This document shows positions 16,959-26,774 of a stretch of DNA of 64,000 bases, one piece after another. This DNA is from Alteracholeplasma palmae J233 (GTDB lineage Bacteria > Bacillota_I > Bacilli_A > Acholeplasmatales > Acholeplasmataceae): positions 496,001-560,000 of the forward strand of contig NC_022538.1 of NCBI RefSeq assembly GCF_000968055.1, in the 5' to 3' direction. Under the pieces are notes generated by a model, which was not told the DNA's origin, made no database searches, and saw nothing but the letters and a program-made list of their open reading frames with translations. Position 1 is the stretch's first letter, and every line of letters starts with the position of its first letter. The translations under genes were made by a program, and so were the position numbers.

Positions 16959-18887
16959 ATGATCAAAATTACATTTCCTGATGGAAGTATAAAAGAATTT
17001 AACAAAGGCATTACAGCTTTAGAAGTTGCACAGTCTATCTCTATTAGTCTAGCTAAAAAAGTTTTAGCAGCTGTTTTTAACGAACACTATATAGAATTGA
17101 ACTTACCACTTAATGAAGATGGATCATTAGAATTATTAACAGAATCAGATAAAAGAAGTTTAGATATTATTAATCATAGTACAGCACATTTAATGGCTCA
17201 AGCAATTAAAAGACTTCATCCACACGCAATGTTTGGTGTTGGACCATATATCAAAGAAGGTTTTTACTATGATGTTGATTTTGGTGATGATAAATTTTCA
17301 GATGAAGAATTACCAAAAATAGAAAAACTAATGCATGAAATAGCTGCTGAAAACATAGATATCGTAAGAGAAAATGTCACATATGAACAAGCCAGAGAAA
17401 TATTTAAAGATGACATCTATAAATTACAAATTATTGAAGATTATAAAAACGATCAATTAAGTGTTTACAGACAAAAAGAATTTGTTGACTTATGTCGTGG
17501 TGGTCATTTATTAAATACTAAGTTAATTAAGCATTTTAAAATATTAAACTTAGCTGGTGCTTACTGGCGTGGGGATGTTAAAAATAAACAATTAACTCGT
17601 ATCTATGGAACTTCATTTTATTCTAAAAAAGACTTAGATGCACATCTAGTTTTATTAGAAGAAAGAAAAGAACGTGACCACAGAAAATTAGGGAAAGAAT
17701 TAGATATCTTCATGGTTCAAAAAGAAGTTGGTTCTGGTCTACCATTCTGGTTACCAAAAGGTGCGACTGTTAGAAGAATCATTGAAAGATATATTACTGA
17801 TAAAGAAATAGAATTAGACTATTTACATGTTTATACACCAATTATGGCAAATGTTGAGTTTTATAAAACATCTGGACACTGGGATCACTATAAAGAAAAC
17901 ATGTTCCCTCCAATGGACTTAGGAGATGGTGAACAACTAGTCTTAAGACCAATGAACTGTCCACACCATATGATGATTTATAAAAAAGATTTACACAGTT
18001 ATAGAGAATTACCAATTAGAATTGCCGAACTTGGTATGATGCACAGATATGAAAAATCAGGAGCTTTATCTGGATTACAAAGAGTACGTGAAATGACTTT
18101 AAATGATTCACATATTTTTGTTAGACCTGATCAAATAAAAGAAGAGTTTAAAAGAACAGTAAGTTTAATCTTAGAAGCATATAATGATTTTAATATTAAA
18201 GATTATCGTTTTAGATTAAGCTATAGAGATCCACTAGATACTGAAAAATATTTCCCAGATGATGAAATGTGGGAAAAAGCTGAAAGTGTCTTAAAAGAAA
18301 CAATGGATGAATTAGGAGTACCTTACACAGAAGCAATCGGAGAAGCGGCATTCTATGGTCCTAAACTAGATGTTCAAGTTAAGACTGCTTTAGGTAATGA
18401 AGAAACATTATCAACTGCTCAAATAGATTTTTTACTCCCTCAAAAATTTGACTTAACTTATGTTGGTGAAGATGGTAAAAATGATCATAGACCAGTTGTT
18501 ATTCACCGTGGTGTGGTATCAACAATGGAAAGATTTGTTGCCTATTTATTAGAAGAATACAAAGGCGCATTCCCATTATGGTTAGCTCCAGTTCAAGTTA
18601 AGTTGATACCAGTATCCTTACAAGCACACACAGAATTTGCTAAAGAATTACAACAAAGATTAGCTAAATCCAAAGTTCGTGTTGAAGTAGACGTTAGAGA
18701 TGAAAAACTTGGTTATAAGATTAGAGAAGCACAAAGCCTAAAAATACCTTATCAATTAGTTGTTGGAGATAATGAAGTTGAAAACCATAGTGTAACTTAT
18801 AGAAAATATGGAAGTACAGAACAAATAAACGTGTCTATTGATGAATTTGTTCAGTTATTAGAAAAAGAAATTAACGAAAAAAGATAA
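16959..18887 (+). CDS. thrS: Threonyl-tRNA synthetase
   Basis: This class II synthetase has 642 residues. It has an N-terminal TGS domain (about 1-62), an editing domain with [11 protein letters not shown] and CRGGH, a catalytic core with zinc ligands in MNCPHHM, motif 2 around [20 protein letters not shown], motif 3 [11 protein letters not shown], and a C-terminal anticodon-binding domain. The start follows AAAGGAG. It is controlled by the T-box immediately upstream and ends at its own terminator. Confidence 0.98.
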   Translation: MIKITFPDGSIKEFNKGITALEVAQSISISLAKKVLAAVFNEHYIELNLPLNEDGSLELLTESDKRSLDIINHSTAHLMAQAIKRLHPHAMFGVGPYIKEGFYYDVDFGDDKFSDEELPKIEKLMHEIAAENIDIVRENVTYEQAREIFKDDIYKLQIIEDYKNDQLSVYRQKEFVDLCRGGHLLNTKLIKHFKILNLAGAYWRGDVKNKQLTRIYGTSFYSKKDLDAHLVLLEERKERDHRKLGKELDIFMVQKEVGSGLPFWLPKGATVRRIIERYITDKEIELDYLHVYTPIMANVEFYKTSGHWDHYKENMFPPMDLGDGEQLVLRPMNCPHHMMIYKKDLHSYRELPIRIAELGMMHRYEKSGALSGLQRVREMTLNDSHIFVRPDQIKEEFKRTVSLILEAYNDFNIKDYRFRLSYRDPLDTEKYFPDDEMWEKAESVLKETMDELGVPYTEAIGEAAFYGPKLDVQVKTALGNEETLSTAQIDFLLPQKFDLTYVGEDGKNDHRPVVIHRGVVSTMERFVAYLLEEYKGAFPLWLAPVQVKLIPVSLQAHTEFAKELQQRLAKSKVRVEVDVRDEKLGYKIREAQSLKIPYQLVVGDNEVENHSVTYRKYGSTEQINVSIDEFVQLLEKEINEKR

Positions 18888-18901
18888 ATAAAATATAGTG
18901 G

Positions 18902-18934
18902 AAAGATCTTTTAATTAAGATCTTTTTATTTTTT
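18902..18934 (+). terminator. Intrinsic terminator after thrS
   Basis: AAAGATCTT (18902-18910) pairs with AAGATCTTT (18917-18925), followed by a T-rich run. Confidence 0.8.
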
Positions 18935-18968
18935 ATAATAGAAAATAATTTTAAATAATAAAAAGTAA

Positions 18969-18996
18969 TTGAAAACTTAAATTAATGTAGTATAAT
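18969..18996 (+). promoter_or_regulatory. Promoter of the ABC-2 exporter pair
   Basis: TTGAAA (18969-18974), a 16-base spacer and TATAAT (18991-18996) precede the ATPase gene, whose ribosome site is AAGAAGGA. Confidence 0.75.
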
Positions 18997-19030
18997 GAAC
19001 TTATAAGAAAATAAAGAAAGAAGGAATAGT

Positions 19031-19933
19031 ATGCTAGAAGTAGTTAATGCAAAACTCATGTATGGTGATTTTACCGCAGTCGATGGACTAAGCTTCAGTG
19101 TAAAAAAAGGCGAAATATTTGGTCTTTTAGGAGCCAATGGTGCTGGTAAAACCACAACTTTCAGAATGATTATGGGGCTTTTACAACCAACTGAAGGATA
19201 TGTTAAATATGATGACAAATATGTAAGTTATGAAACAGTTGATAAAATAGGATATATGATTGAAGAACGTTCATTACTTACAAAGATGACTGTTAAAAAC
19301 TTAATGCTTTATTATGGACAACTTAAAAATGTTTCGAAAGAAGATATTTTAAAAAGACTTGATATGTGGTTAAATAGATTTGGAATTGCCAAATATAAAG
19401 ATAAAAAAATTAAAGAATTATCAAAAGGTAATCAACAAAAAATACAATTTATTTCAGCCCTTATCAATGAACCTACCCTTTTAGTATTAGATGAACCTTT
19501 CAGTGGATTAGATGTTATTAATGTGGAACAATTTGTAGAAGTCATTAAAGAATTTAAAGATAAAGGCGCAACCATTATCTTTTCATCTCATCAAATTGAT
19601 CATGTCGAGTCATTTTGTGAACAATTACTTGTCCTACAAAAAGGTAAACCTATTTTAGAAGGTCAAATAAAGAATATTAAAAAAGAATATAAAAAACACA
19701 ATATTAAAGTTGTAGGAGATGTTGATGTTTCTAAACTGCTTAAGATTAAAGGCGTTTATGATGTTGTCTCAAACTCAAATGAGTATATTGTAAAAATTGA
19801 AGGCTTTGAATATACCCAAAGTGTATTTGACTATGTAGCAACATGTAAAAATGTAACTAAGTTTATTGTAGAAGAAGCATCATTAGCTGAAATATTTATT
19901 GCGAAAGTAGGTAATTCATATGAAGAAATTTAA
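19031..19933 (+). CDS. ABC-2 type exporter ATPase (NatA-like)
   Basis: This 300-residue nucleotide-binding subunit has Walker A GANGAGKTT, signature LSKGNQQK, Walker B LLVLDEPFSGLD and the H-loop SSHQIDH. The C-terminal extension of about 90 residues is typical of NatA/ABC-2 drug or ion exporter ATPases. The partner permease overlaps its 3' end by 14 bases. NatAB of Bacillus exports Na+; the substrate here is not shown by the sequence. Confidence 0.9.
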   Translation: MLEVVNAKLMYGDFTAVDGLSFSVKKGEIFGLLGANGAGKTTTFRMIMGLLQPTEGYVKYDDKYVSYETVDKIGYMIEERSLLTKMTVKNLMLYYGQLKNVSKEDILKRLDMWLNRFGIAKYKDKKIKELSKGNQQKIQFISALINEPTLLVLDEPFSGLDVINVEQFVEVIKEFKDKGATIIFSSHQIDHVESFCEQLLVLQKGKPILEGQIKNIKKEYKKHNIKVVGDVDVSKLLKIKGVYDVVSNSNEYIVKIEGFEYTQSVFDYVATCKNVTKFIVEEASLAEIFIAKVGNSYEEI

Positions 19934-21224
19934 GTATTTATTTATGTATGGACTTAAAAAAAGAATACTAACTAAATCATTTTTAATTTCAAATATAATA
20001 ATAGGTGTGCTGATTCTAGCGTTAACACTTGTCCCATCATTTATCAATTTAGCAAATAATAATACAGAGCCTGTTTCAAATGAAGTGACTGGAGAAGTCT
20101 ATTATCATATTAATGAAGCAGATCAAGAATATTTTGATGAAATTATCAAACATGCCAAAGAACAAACTGAAAAAAATCAATTTGTTTGGAAAGTTGAAAC
20201 CAAAAAAGCTACTTTTGATGCTAATCAATATTACGCTGATGAAAAATATGAAAAAAGCGTACTAGTAGTCTTTGTTAAGACAAACGACAAATATTCAATT
20301 AATTACTATGATTATAATGCCAATACTCAACTATCTTCAGTTTTACAAACTTCATTGGTTGAATTAAACCGCATTATTTATCAGAAAGAAACAAACACTA
20401 GTTACGATAAAATCGAAAATACAACAGTTATACCGATAGAAAATGAAAATCAAAGTAAAAAAGAAATAGAAAAAGTAGTTGGTAGCGCCGTATCTAGTAT
20501 ACTTATTGTACCAATGTTTATCTTAGTAATTATGGGAATCCAATTTATTGGGACAGACATTATAGAAGAAAAATCTACTAAAGCAATTGAAGTTATTATC
20601 GCAAGTGTTCCACCTAAAACTCACTTTTATTCAAAAATTGCCTCTACAATATCATTTTTAGCAATACAACTATTAATTATTTTATCTTTCTCAATGCTAG
20701 GTATTTTAATTAATTCACTTATAGGCAATGCCACAAATTCTGGAATATCTTGGGGACAAATCTTAGGTGATAAAACTCAAATGATCGCGGTAACTATTTT
20801 ACTTACAATTCTATTTGCGTTATTAGGAACCTTACTATACTTAATATTTGGAGCATTCTTAGCATCTGTAGCGGTGAATCAAGAAGATTATCAACAAGTA
20901 CAATCACCAATCATGATGATTCTTATGATAGGATACTTTGTTTCTATAGCAGCTAATTCTATTAATTTACCTATTCTAACTAAGATACTTGCATATATTC
21001 CATTTACCTCAGCACTAACAGCACCAGGAGCATATTTTTCCGGGACAATAGGAATAGTAGATGTTGTGATAAGTATCATTATTCTAATTGTTACAGTCAT
21101 TTTAGTTACTTATATTTTAGCGCCAATATATAAAGCTTCTATCTTAAGCTATGATGATGGTAAACTATTTAAACGTATCAAAAAAATTATCAAAAGTTCA
21201 AGAACAATGAAAGTTAAAAAATAA
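19920..21224 (+). CDS. ABC-2 family permease (NatB-like)
   Basis: This 434-residue membrane subunit has one N-terminal TM helix (about 16-38), a large extracytoplasmic loop (about 39-190) and a cluster of five or six C-terminal TM helices. The phrase EEKSTKAIEVIIASVPP is typical of the NatB/ABC2_membrane_3 family. It overlaps the ATPase gene, so the two should form an exporter. Substrate uncertain: Na+, a peptide or a drug are all possible. A strong terminator follows. Confidence 0.87.
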   Translation: MKKFKYLFMYGLKKRILTKSFLISNIIIGVLILALTLVPSFINLANNNTEPVSNEVTGEVYYHINEADQEYFDEIIKHAKEQTEKNQFVWKVETKKATFDANQYYADEKYEKSVLVVFVKTNDKYSINYYDYNANTQLSSVLQTSLVELNRIIYQKETNTSYDKIENTTVIPIENENQSKKEIEKVVGSAVSSILIVPMFILVIMGIQFIGTDIIEEKSTKAIEVIIASVPPKTHFYSKIASTISFLAIQLLIILSFSMLGILINSLIGNATNSGISWGQILGDKTQMIAVTILLTILFALLGTLLYLIFGAFLASVAVNQEDYQQVQSPIMMILMIGYFVSIAANSINLPILTKILAYIPFTSALTAPGAYFSGTIGIVDVVISIIILIVTVILVTYILAPIYKASILSYDDGKLFKRIKKIIKSSRTMKVKK

Positions 21225-21230
21225 GTATTT

Positions 21231-21262
21231 AAGGTGTAGCGATTAAGCTACACCTTATTTTT
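21231..21262 (+). terminator. Intrinsic terminator after the ABC-2 pair
   Basis: AAGGTGTAGC (21231-21240) pairs perfectly with GCTACACCTT (21247-21256), then ATTTTTAT. Confidence 0.8.
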
Positions 21263-21296
21263 ATGTTATACTATTAATAGATATTGAGGTGTTAGA

Positions 21297-22286
21297 ATGA
21301 GTGAAAAAAAATTATATAATGCACTAGGCTTAATTATTGATCCTTATTACGATAAAAACTTAGCAGAACTTGACTCTATTAAGATATTTAATATTGAAAA
21401 TGATATTGTAGATATTAAAATTGCATTAGGCAATAAAACAAAAGATCAAGAACAAGTCAAATTAGAAATAGCTAAATTAGTTAAAATAACATTTAGTTAT
21501 AAAGGGGTTAAAATAGAAGTTATTGATAGTGATAGAAAGGCTCTAATAAAGGAAGAAAAGTATATTTATATAGGGATTGCCTCAGGTAAAGGTGGGGTAG
21601 GAAAGTCAAATGTAACAGCGAACTTAGCGGTTGCTTTTAATAGATTAGGAATTAAAACAGGGGTTATTGATGCAGATGTCTATGGAGCAACAATACCTTA
21701 CTTATTTTCATTGCCTATTAGTCCACTAGATGTCACAGATGATGATAAGATAATACCTGCTAATAAAGAGGGTGTACAAGTAGTTTCTACAGAATTTTTT
21801 ATGCCAGAAGATAAACCAGTATTATGGAGAGGGCCAATGCTAGGTAAATTATTAACTCATTATTTTAATGAAGTTGCCTGGGAAAATGAAACCAAATTGA
21901 TATTAATAGACCTACCTCCTGGAACAGGTGATATTGCACTAGACATAAAAGAATACGTTCCAACATCTAAGATGATTATTGTTACAACTCCATCACTAAG
22001 TGCTTCACATGTTGCGATTAAAGCTGGACTAGCAGCACAAGAAATGAATCATGATATTATTGGTGTAATTGAAAATATGAGTTATTTTTATGATGCAGAA
22101 CATAAAAAGTATCATTATTTATTAGGCGAAGGTGGTGGCAAGAAAGTTGCTGAAAAACTAGAAACAGAGTTATTAATACAACTACCGATGCAAGAAAATA
22201 GTGATAAAATATATGAGAATAATCATATGAACGCTAAGATGTTTTTAGCACTAGCAGATAGAATAAAAAAAATACTAGAATTATAA
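21297..22286 (+). CDS. Mrp/NBP35-family P-loop ATPase lacking cysteines
   Basis: This 329-residue protein has a MIP18-like N-terminal domain (about 1-85) and a Mrp ATPase domain with the deviant Walker A GKGGVGKSN, and LIDLPPGTGD. Classical Mrp/ApbC proteins carry an Fe-S cluster on a CxxC just after NMSYF. Here that segment reads YDAEHKK, and I saw no cysteine anywhere in the protein. It therefore keeps the ATPase but cannot bind a cluster in the known way. GAGGTG precedes the ATG. The family call is firm; the Fe-S carrier role is doubtful. Confidence 0.9.
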   Translation: MSEKKLYNALGLIIDPYYDKNLAELDSIKIFNIENDIVDIKIALGNKTKDQEQVKLEIAKLVKITFSYKGVKIEVIDSDRKALIKEEKYIYIGIASGKGGVGKSNVTANLAVAFNRLGIKTGVIDADVYGATIPYLFSLPISPLDVTDDDKIIPANKEGVQVVSTEFFMPEDKPVLWRGPMLGKLLTHYFNEVAWENETKLILIDLPPGTGDIALDIKEYVPTSKMIIVTTPSLSASHVAIKAGLAAQEMNHDIIGVIENMSYFYDAEHKKYHYLLGEGGGKKVAEKLETELLIQLPMQENSDKIYENNHMNAKMFLALADRIKKILEL

Positions 22287-22335
22287 AAGAAAAACAATTA
22301 GATCACACTATCATAATAATATGAGAAAAGGTGAT

Positions 22336-23010
22336 ATGATGATCAGTGATATGCCACGTGAAAGATTAGAAAAATTAGGGGCATCTGCTTTAAAAACAGA
22401 AGAGTTGATTGCTATACTACTATCAACAGGAACAAAAGAAACTAATGTATTTGATTTATCTAAACAAATACTAGAAAAACTACTTAGTTTAGATGAACTC
22501 AAAAACTTAACTTATGAAGAGCTCTTAACAATTAAAGGTATAAAAAAAGCAAAAGCTTCAAAAATAATTGCGGCAGTAGAACTTGGAAGAAGACTCAGTT
22601 ATATTGGAAATGAACATAAACATAAGCTCAATCATTTAGAAGATGTATACAAACTAGTTTCCTATGATTTAAGTAATAAGGAACAAGAACACTTTATGGT
22701 TATTTATCTTAATAGTAAAAGTGAAATTATACAGAAACAAACAGTTTTTATTGGCACAATTAATCAAACAGTGATTCATCCAAGAGAAATATTTAAACAA
22801 GCAATTAGATTAAACTCGGTTGCAATTATATGTTTACACAACCATCCAAGTGGTAATTCAGATCCTTCAAGGGCAGATATAGAATCAACTAAAAATTTAG
22901 TTTTAGCATCTGAACTTTTAAATATTAGTTTGGTTGATCATTTAATAATTGGTAAAAACGAATATTATAGTATTCTAGAAAAGAAAAAGTATTTTATAAA
23001 AAACACATAG
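22336..23010 (+). CDS. radC: RadC family protein (JAB/MPN domain, UPF0758)
   Basis: About 224 residues. An N-terminal helix-hairpin-helix region (LLTIKGIKKAKASKI) is followed by the MPN domain with the JAMM zinc motif HNHPSGNSDPSRAD. Despite its name, the role of RadC in repair is not established. ATG 22336 (with 22339 in tandem) is preferred over 22321 because AAAAGG lies just before it. It is followed 10 bases later by an Smr-domain gene. Confidence 0.92.
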   Translation: MMISDMPRERLEKLGASALKTEELIAILLSTGTKETNVFDLSKQILEKLLSLDELKNLTYEELLTIKGIKKAKASKIIAAVELGRRLSYIGNEHKHKLNHLEDVYKLVSYDLSNKEQEHFMVIYLNSKSEIIQKQTVFIGTINQTVIHPREIFKQAIRLNSVAIICLHNHPSGNSDPSRADIESTKNLVLASELLNISLVDHLIIGKNEYYSILEKKKYFIKNT

Positions 23011-23020
23011 GGGAGATTAG

Positions 23021-23350
23021 GTGAAAACTTATTTAGAATTTCATGGTGAAACAAGAGTCATTAATATTGAAGAAGAATTACTTAAGATTTTTAAAAAAGA
23101 AACAAAGCATTTTAAAATTTTAACTGGGTATGGCAAAAGCACAGGAGTATCAAAATCACGACAAAAAGTTTTAACGGTACTCAAAAAAAGTATGGAAAAT
23201 GGTAAAATTAAAGGATACTTTCCGGCAGATGTAAAGTTTAAATTATTAGACCAAAAATCAATTTATTTTGAATCTAAATTAATTTATGAACAGTATATTA
23301 AAAAAGATAGTGATTATGGAAATCCTGGTATTATTTATGTATTCTTATAA
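23021..23350 (+). CDS. Small Smr-domain-like protein
   Basis: A 109-residue protein with the two hallmarks of the Smr fold: an LDxHG-like start (LEFHGET) and a TGxG turn (LTGYGKSTG), followed by a PADVKFKLLD segment and a C-terminal strand (GIIYVFL). Smr domains of MutS2 and relatives bind or nick branched DNA or RNA; a stand-alone role is not known here. The start is GTG 23021 with GGGGAG upstream. It lies between radC and a DUF697 gene, probably in one transcript. Confidence 0.7.
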   Translation: MKTYLEFHGETRVINIEEELLKIFKKETKHFKILTGYGKSTGVSKSRQKVLTVLKKSMENGKIKGYFPADVKFKLLDQKSIYFESKLIYEQYIKKDSDYGNPGIIYVFL

Positions 23351-23384
23351 AAAAATATGAAATTTTTATGAAAAGAGGGAAGAA

Positions 23385-24338
23385 ATGAAAAAAGAAAAAA
23401 CGGCTAGAAAGTTTTGGTATGCTATAGCAATCGGTGTCGTGATATTATTTTTACTGATATTAATCAGTAGTGTTTTATCCGTTGGGGAGCGATTAAGTAA
23501 AATACATGCATATATAGCATATGCATTTTATGGTATTGCATTTATATTAACGTACTTACTTATTATTAGACCGGTTCATATAGTTCTTTTTTCTCCATCT
23601 TTTTCGGTAGAAACAACCTTAGATAAGACAAGTAGAAGAGGGTTTAGAATATATAAAAAGGTTGCTAAAAGACTTTTAGAACAAGAAGATATACCAGAGG
23701 CAAGCAAAGAATCTATTAGAAAAGCCATGGATAATAAAGATGAATTAAGAGAAGTCCTAAACCACACATATAATCATTATATTAAAAAAAGAATTAATAG
23801 GATTGTAAAGAATCATGCAAAAACGGTAATGATTTCAACCGCAATCAGTCAAAATGGAAGATTAGATTTCTTTACAGTGATTGTTGTTAATTTAAGAATG
23901 ATTAAAGAAATTGTATTAGTTTGTGGCTTTAGACCTTCTTATAAGAATTTAGCTAAACTTACAATCAATGTATTTACAACTGCACTGATTGCTGAAGGAC
24001 TTGAGAATATAGATATTCAAGATATACTACCACAAAGTACAATGAATACGCTGGGGGAAATACCTCTAATTAAACCAGTTTTATCCTCAGTAACTCAAGG
24101 AATATCAAACGCACTCTTAACCCTAAGAATAGGCATAGTGACAAGAAAATATTTATTTTCAGATGCCCAAGAGATAACAAAAGAGACAATTAGAAGAGGT
24201 GCATTAATTGAAGCTGCTAAATTGTTACCTGGAGTAATAGCAGAAGGCATCATATTATTCCCTAAAAAATTATTTGGATTATTTAACTTTGGTGGCAAAA
24301 AGGATAAAACATCTGATGAAAATATAGATAAAGAATAA
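23385..24338 (+). CDS. DUF697 (YcjF-like) membrane protein
   Basis: This 317-residue protein has two N-terminal TM helices (about 12-34 and 41-63). A cytoplasmic helical region follows, then the DUF697 core with the phrases TAISQNGRLDFFTVIVVNLRMIKEIVLVCG and FRPS (split here only for length), and a hydrophobic C-terminal part. DUF697 proteins are often fused or adjacent to GTPases; none is adjacent here. Function unknown. It is followed by the rplU promoter region. Confidence 0.78.
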   Translation: MKKEKTARKFWYAIAIGVVILFLLILISSVLSVGERLSKIHAYIAYAFYGIAFILTYLLIIRPVHIVLFSPSFSVETTLDKTSRRGFRIYKKVAKRLLEQEDIPEASKESIRKAMDNKDELREVLNHTYNHYIKKRINRIVKNHAKTVMISTAISQNGRLDFFTVIVVNLRMIKEIVLVCGFRPSYKNLAKLTINVFTTALIAEGLENIDIQDILPQSTMNTLGEIPLIKPVLSSVTQGISNALLTLRIGIVTRKYLFSDAQEITKETIRRGALIEAAKLLPGVIAEGIILFPKKLFGLFNFGGKKDKTSDENIDKE

Positions 24339-24417
24339 GTGAAAGCTATAATTAAATTTTCAGGATAATTGATTTTTTAAAATTTAAAAGTAAATTATAG
24401 ATATCTTTAAAAAATAT

Positions 24418-24446
24418 TTGACAACATTTACAAAAAAGTGTATAAT
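24418..24446 (+). promoter_or_regulatory. Consensus promoter of the rplU-prp-rpmA operon
   Basis: TTGACA (24418-24423) and TATAAT (24441-24446), both perfect, with a 17-base spacer. Confidence 0.9.
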
Positions 24447-24451
24447 GTTAA

Positions 24452-24541
24452 CGTTGTACCACATAGAAAAGGTTATAAAAATTTATCTTGCATAGATTAC
24501 CTTAATAGTGTGTCTTAATAAAAATAAAAGGAGGTAACAAC
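24452..24541 (+). promoter_or_regulatory. Structured rplU 5' leader (candidate L21 leader)
   Basis: The ~90-base untranslated leader contains nested complementary segments: CACA (24460-24463) with TGTG (24509-24512), and AAGGT (24469-24473) with ACCTT (24499-24503), then AAAGGAGG before the ATG. Ribosomal-protein leaders of this operon in Firmicutes (L21 leader) mediate autoregulation. Whether this leader belongs to that family is inference. Confidence 0.45.
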
Positions 24542-24850
24542 ATGTTTGCAGTAATTAAAACTGGTGGGAAACAAGTTCGTGTTGTTGAAGGTCAAGAAAT
24601 CTACGTTGAAAAACTGGATGTTAATGAAAATGATACATACGAATTTACAGAAGTTTTAGCACTAGGTGGAGAAACTACAGTTCTTGGTCAACCACTAGTA
24701 GATGGTGCTAAAGTAGTGGCTAAAGTTATGAAACAAGGTAGAGGTAAAAAAATTATCGTCTTCAAATATAAGAGAAGAAAAAACTACCGTCGTAAACAAG
24801 GTCATAGACAAGCTTATACTAAACTTGTTATAGAAAAAATTATTGCTTAA
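24542..24850 (+). CDS. rplU: Ribosomal protein bL21
   Basis: A 102-residue large-subunit protein that binds 23S rRNA. It opens with [14 protein letters not shown] and has the basic [17 protein letters not shown] stretch typical of L21. AGGAGG precedes it. It is the first gene of rplU-prp-rpmA, with 3-base gaps. Confidence 0.98.
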   Translation: MFAVIKTGGKQVRVVEGQEIYVEKLDVNENDTYEFTEVLALGGETTVLGQPLVDGAKVVAKVMKQGRGKKIIVFKYKRRKNYRRKQGHRQAYTKLVIEKIIA

Positions 24851-24853
24851 TTT

Positions 24854-25171
24854 ATGATTAAGTATAGTATCAAAAAACATAATGATCAGATACAAGAAAT
24901 TAAAGTAACAGGACATGCTGATTATTCAGAGTCAGGTTCAGATATTGTATGTGCATCAGTCTCTACAGCAATTATTCTAACGGTTAATGGAATTGAATTT
25001 CTAGGATCAATAAAGAATATTGAAGTAGATTTAAAAGAAGGATATTTTAATTTAATAGTAAAAGAAAACGATAAAATCGTTGAAGGTTTGCTTAAAAATT
25101 TAGAATATACATTCGAACAACTAAAAACAGATTATAAAAAATATATTAAAAACCAGAAAAAGGAGGGATAA
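24854..25171 (+). CDS. prp: Ribosomal processing cysteine protease Prp
   Basis: A 105-residue protein (formerly YsxB) with the catalytic pair His21 (VTGHADY) and Cys33 (DIVCAS). In Firmicutes, Prp removes the N-terminal extension of bL27. The next gene encodes an L27 with exactly such an extension, so substrate and protease are adjacent. The start is ATG 24854, three bases after rplU. Confidence 0.95.
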   Translation: MIKYSIKKHNDQIQEIKVTGHADYSESGSDIVCASVSTAIILTVNGIEFLGSIKNIEVDLKEGYFNLIVKENDKIVEGLLKNLEYTFEQLKTDYKKYIKNQKKEG

Positions 25172-25174
25172 CAC

Positions 25175-25453
25175 ATGTTAAAACTTAATATACAGTTATT
25201 CGCATCTAAAAAAGGTGTTGGGTCAACTAGAAATGGTCGTGACTCACATTCAAAAAGATTAGGCGCTAAATTGTCAGATGGACAATATGCTACTGCTGGT
25301 TCAATTATTTACCGTCAAAGAGGAACTAAAATTCATCCAGGTAATAATGTTGGTATCGGTGGAGATGACACATTATTTGCAAAAGTAAGCGGAGTAGTTA
25401 AATTCGAAAGAAAAGGCCGCGATCGTAAACAAGTATCAGTGTACGAAGGATAA
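25175..25453 (+). CDS. rpmA: Ribosomal protein bL27 with cleavable N-terminal extension
   Basis: A 92-residue protein whose mature N-terminus reaches the peptidyl-transferase centre. The first nine residues, MLKLNIQLF, form the Firmicute-type extension; cleavage after Phe9 by Prp would expose [15 protein letters not shown] lies just upstream. The 3' end overlaps the terminator stem. Confidence 0.98.
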   Translation: MLKLNIQLFASKKGVGSTRNGRDSHSKRLGAKLSDGQYATAGSIIYRQRGTKIHPGNNVGIGGDDTLFAKVSGVVKFERKGRDRKQVSVYEG

Positions 25454-25475
25454 TTTAAAAAATTATCCTTTTTTT
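25446..25475 (+). terminator. Intrinsic terminator after rpmA
   Basis: AAGGATAATTT (25446-25456) pairs with AAATTATCCTT (25460-25470), then a T-run. The 5' arm includes the last rpmA codons and stop. Confidence 0.85.
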
Positions 25476-25512
25476 ATGGTAAAATAAATCAGAAAAGGAA
25501 GGAGGCGTTATT

Positions 25513-26766
25513 ATGGACTTTATTGATGAGGTCGTAGTCGAAGTTACTGCCGGTAAAGGTGGAAACGGAATGGCGTCTTTTAGAAGAGAAAAATACGTAG
25601 AATTTGGTGGACCTTCAGGTGGCAATGGTGGTAATGGTGGTCATGTTATCTTTATTGGTGAAGAAGGCGAGAATACATTATTAAAACTTAAATATAATAG
25701 ACATATAAAGGCTGAACCAGGAGTTAATGGTTCAAGCAAATCAATGCATGGTGCTAATGCTACGCACAAATATGTTAAAGTTCCATTAGGGACAGTTGTT
25801 TATACACTTGATGGTAGATTTATCGGAGAAGTGTTAAAACACGGAGAAGAATTAATTGTCGCTAAAGGTGGTAGAGGCGGAAAAGGAAATCAAGCCTTTG
25901 CTAGTCAAAAAGATCCTGCACCTGCTTATGCTGAAAATGGGGATATGGGAGAAAAACTAAAAGTAAGATTAGAGCTTAAGGTTTTAGCTGATGTTGGATT
26001 AATTGGATATCCAAGTGTTGGAAAGTCAACACTTATATCTGTTATTTCTAATGCTAAGCCTAAAATCGCTGATTATCCATTTACTACACTTGTACCAAAC
26101 TTAGGGATGGTATATGTAGGAGAGGAAAGTTTTGTGGTTGCTGACTTACCAGGTCTTATTGAAAATGCTCACTTAGGACAAGGATTAGGTATACAGTTTT
26201 TAAGACATATTGAAAGATGTAGAGTACTTGTTCATTTGATTAGTATGGATAGTGAAGATCCTTATCAAGATTATCTAGCAATTAATCAAGAACTGCGTGA
26301 ATATAACGAAAAAATTATAGAACGCCCACAAATTGTTGTAACTAATAAAATGGATTTAGAAGATGCAGAACAAAAATATGAAGCATTAAAAGAAAAATTA
26401 CCAAATCAAGTAGTGTTACCTATTTCAGCTTTAACTAAACAAAATTTAGAAACACTTAAGTATGAAATATTAAAGACACTACATGAAAATCCTATTGTTG
26501 AACCAGTTAAAAAAGAAGTTGTTTATCAATTAGAAGAAGAAATAGTACCATTTGAAATTAACAAAGATGAGGAAGGAGTTTATGTCTTATCAGGAGAAGT
26601 TGCTGAGAGATTATTCTACCGTACAAACTTTGTTAATGAAGATTCAGTTAGAAGGTTTTCACATCAACTAAAAGGAATAGGTGTTGATGAAGCTCTAAGA
26701 CAAATGGGGGCTAAAAATGGAGACATTGTTAGAATTTTAGAATATGAATTTGAATTTTTTGACTAA
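25513..26766 (+). CDS. obg: GTPase Obg
   Basis: A 417-residue essential ribosome-associated GTPase. It has the glycine-rich Obg fold (1-157; GPSGGNGGNGGHV), a G domain with GYPSVGKST, DLPGL and TNKMD, and a C-terminal OCT domain (about 340-417). GGAGG precedes the ATG. The linkage to rplU-rpmA is the usual one in Firmicutes. It ends at a bidirectional terminator shared with a convergent gene. Confidence 0.98.
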   Translation: MDFIDEVVVEVTAGKGGNGMASFRREKYVEFGGPSGGNGGNGGHVIFIGEEGENTLLKLKYNRHIKAEPGVNGSSKSMHGANATHKYVKVPLGTVVYTLDGRFIGEVLKHGEELIVAKGGRGGKGNQAFASQKDPAPAYAENGDMGEKLKVRLELKVLADVGLIGYPSVGKSTLISVISNAKPKIADYPFTTLVPNLGMVYVGEESFVVADLPGLIENAHLGQGLGIQFLRHIERCRVLVHLISMDSEDPYQDYLAINQELREYNEKIIERPQIVVTNKMDLEDAEQKYEALKEKLPNQVVLPISALTKQNLETLKYEILKTLHENPIVEPVKKEVVYQLEEEIVPFEINKDEEGVYVLSGEVAERLFYRTNFVNEDSVRRFSHQLKGIGVDEALRQMGAKNGDIVRILEYEFEFFD

Positions 26767-26774
26767 TTAAACAT

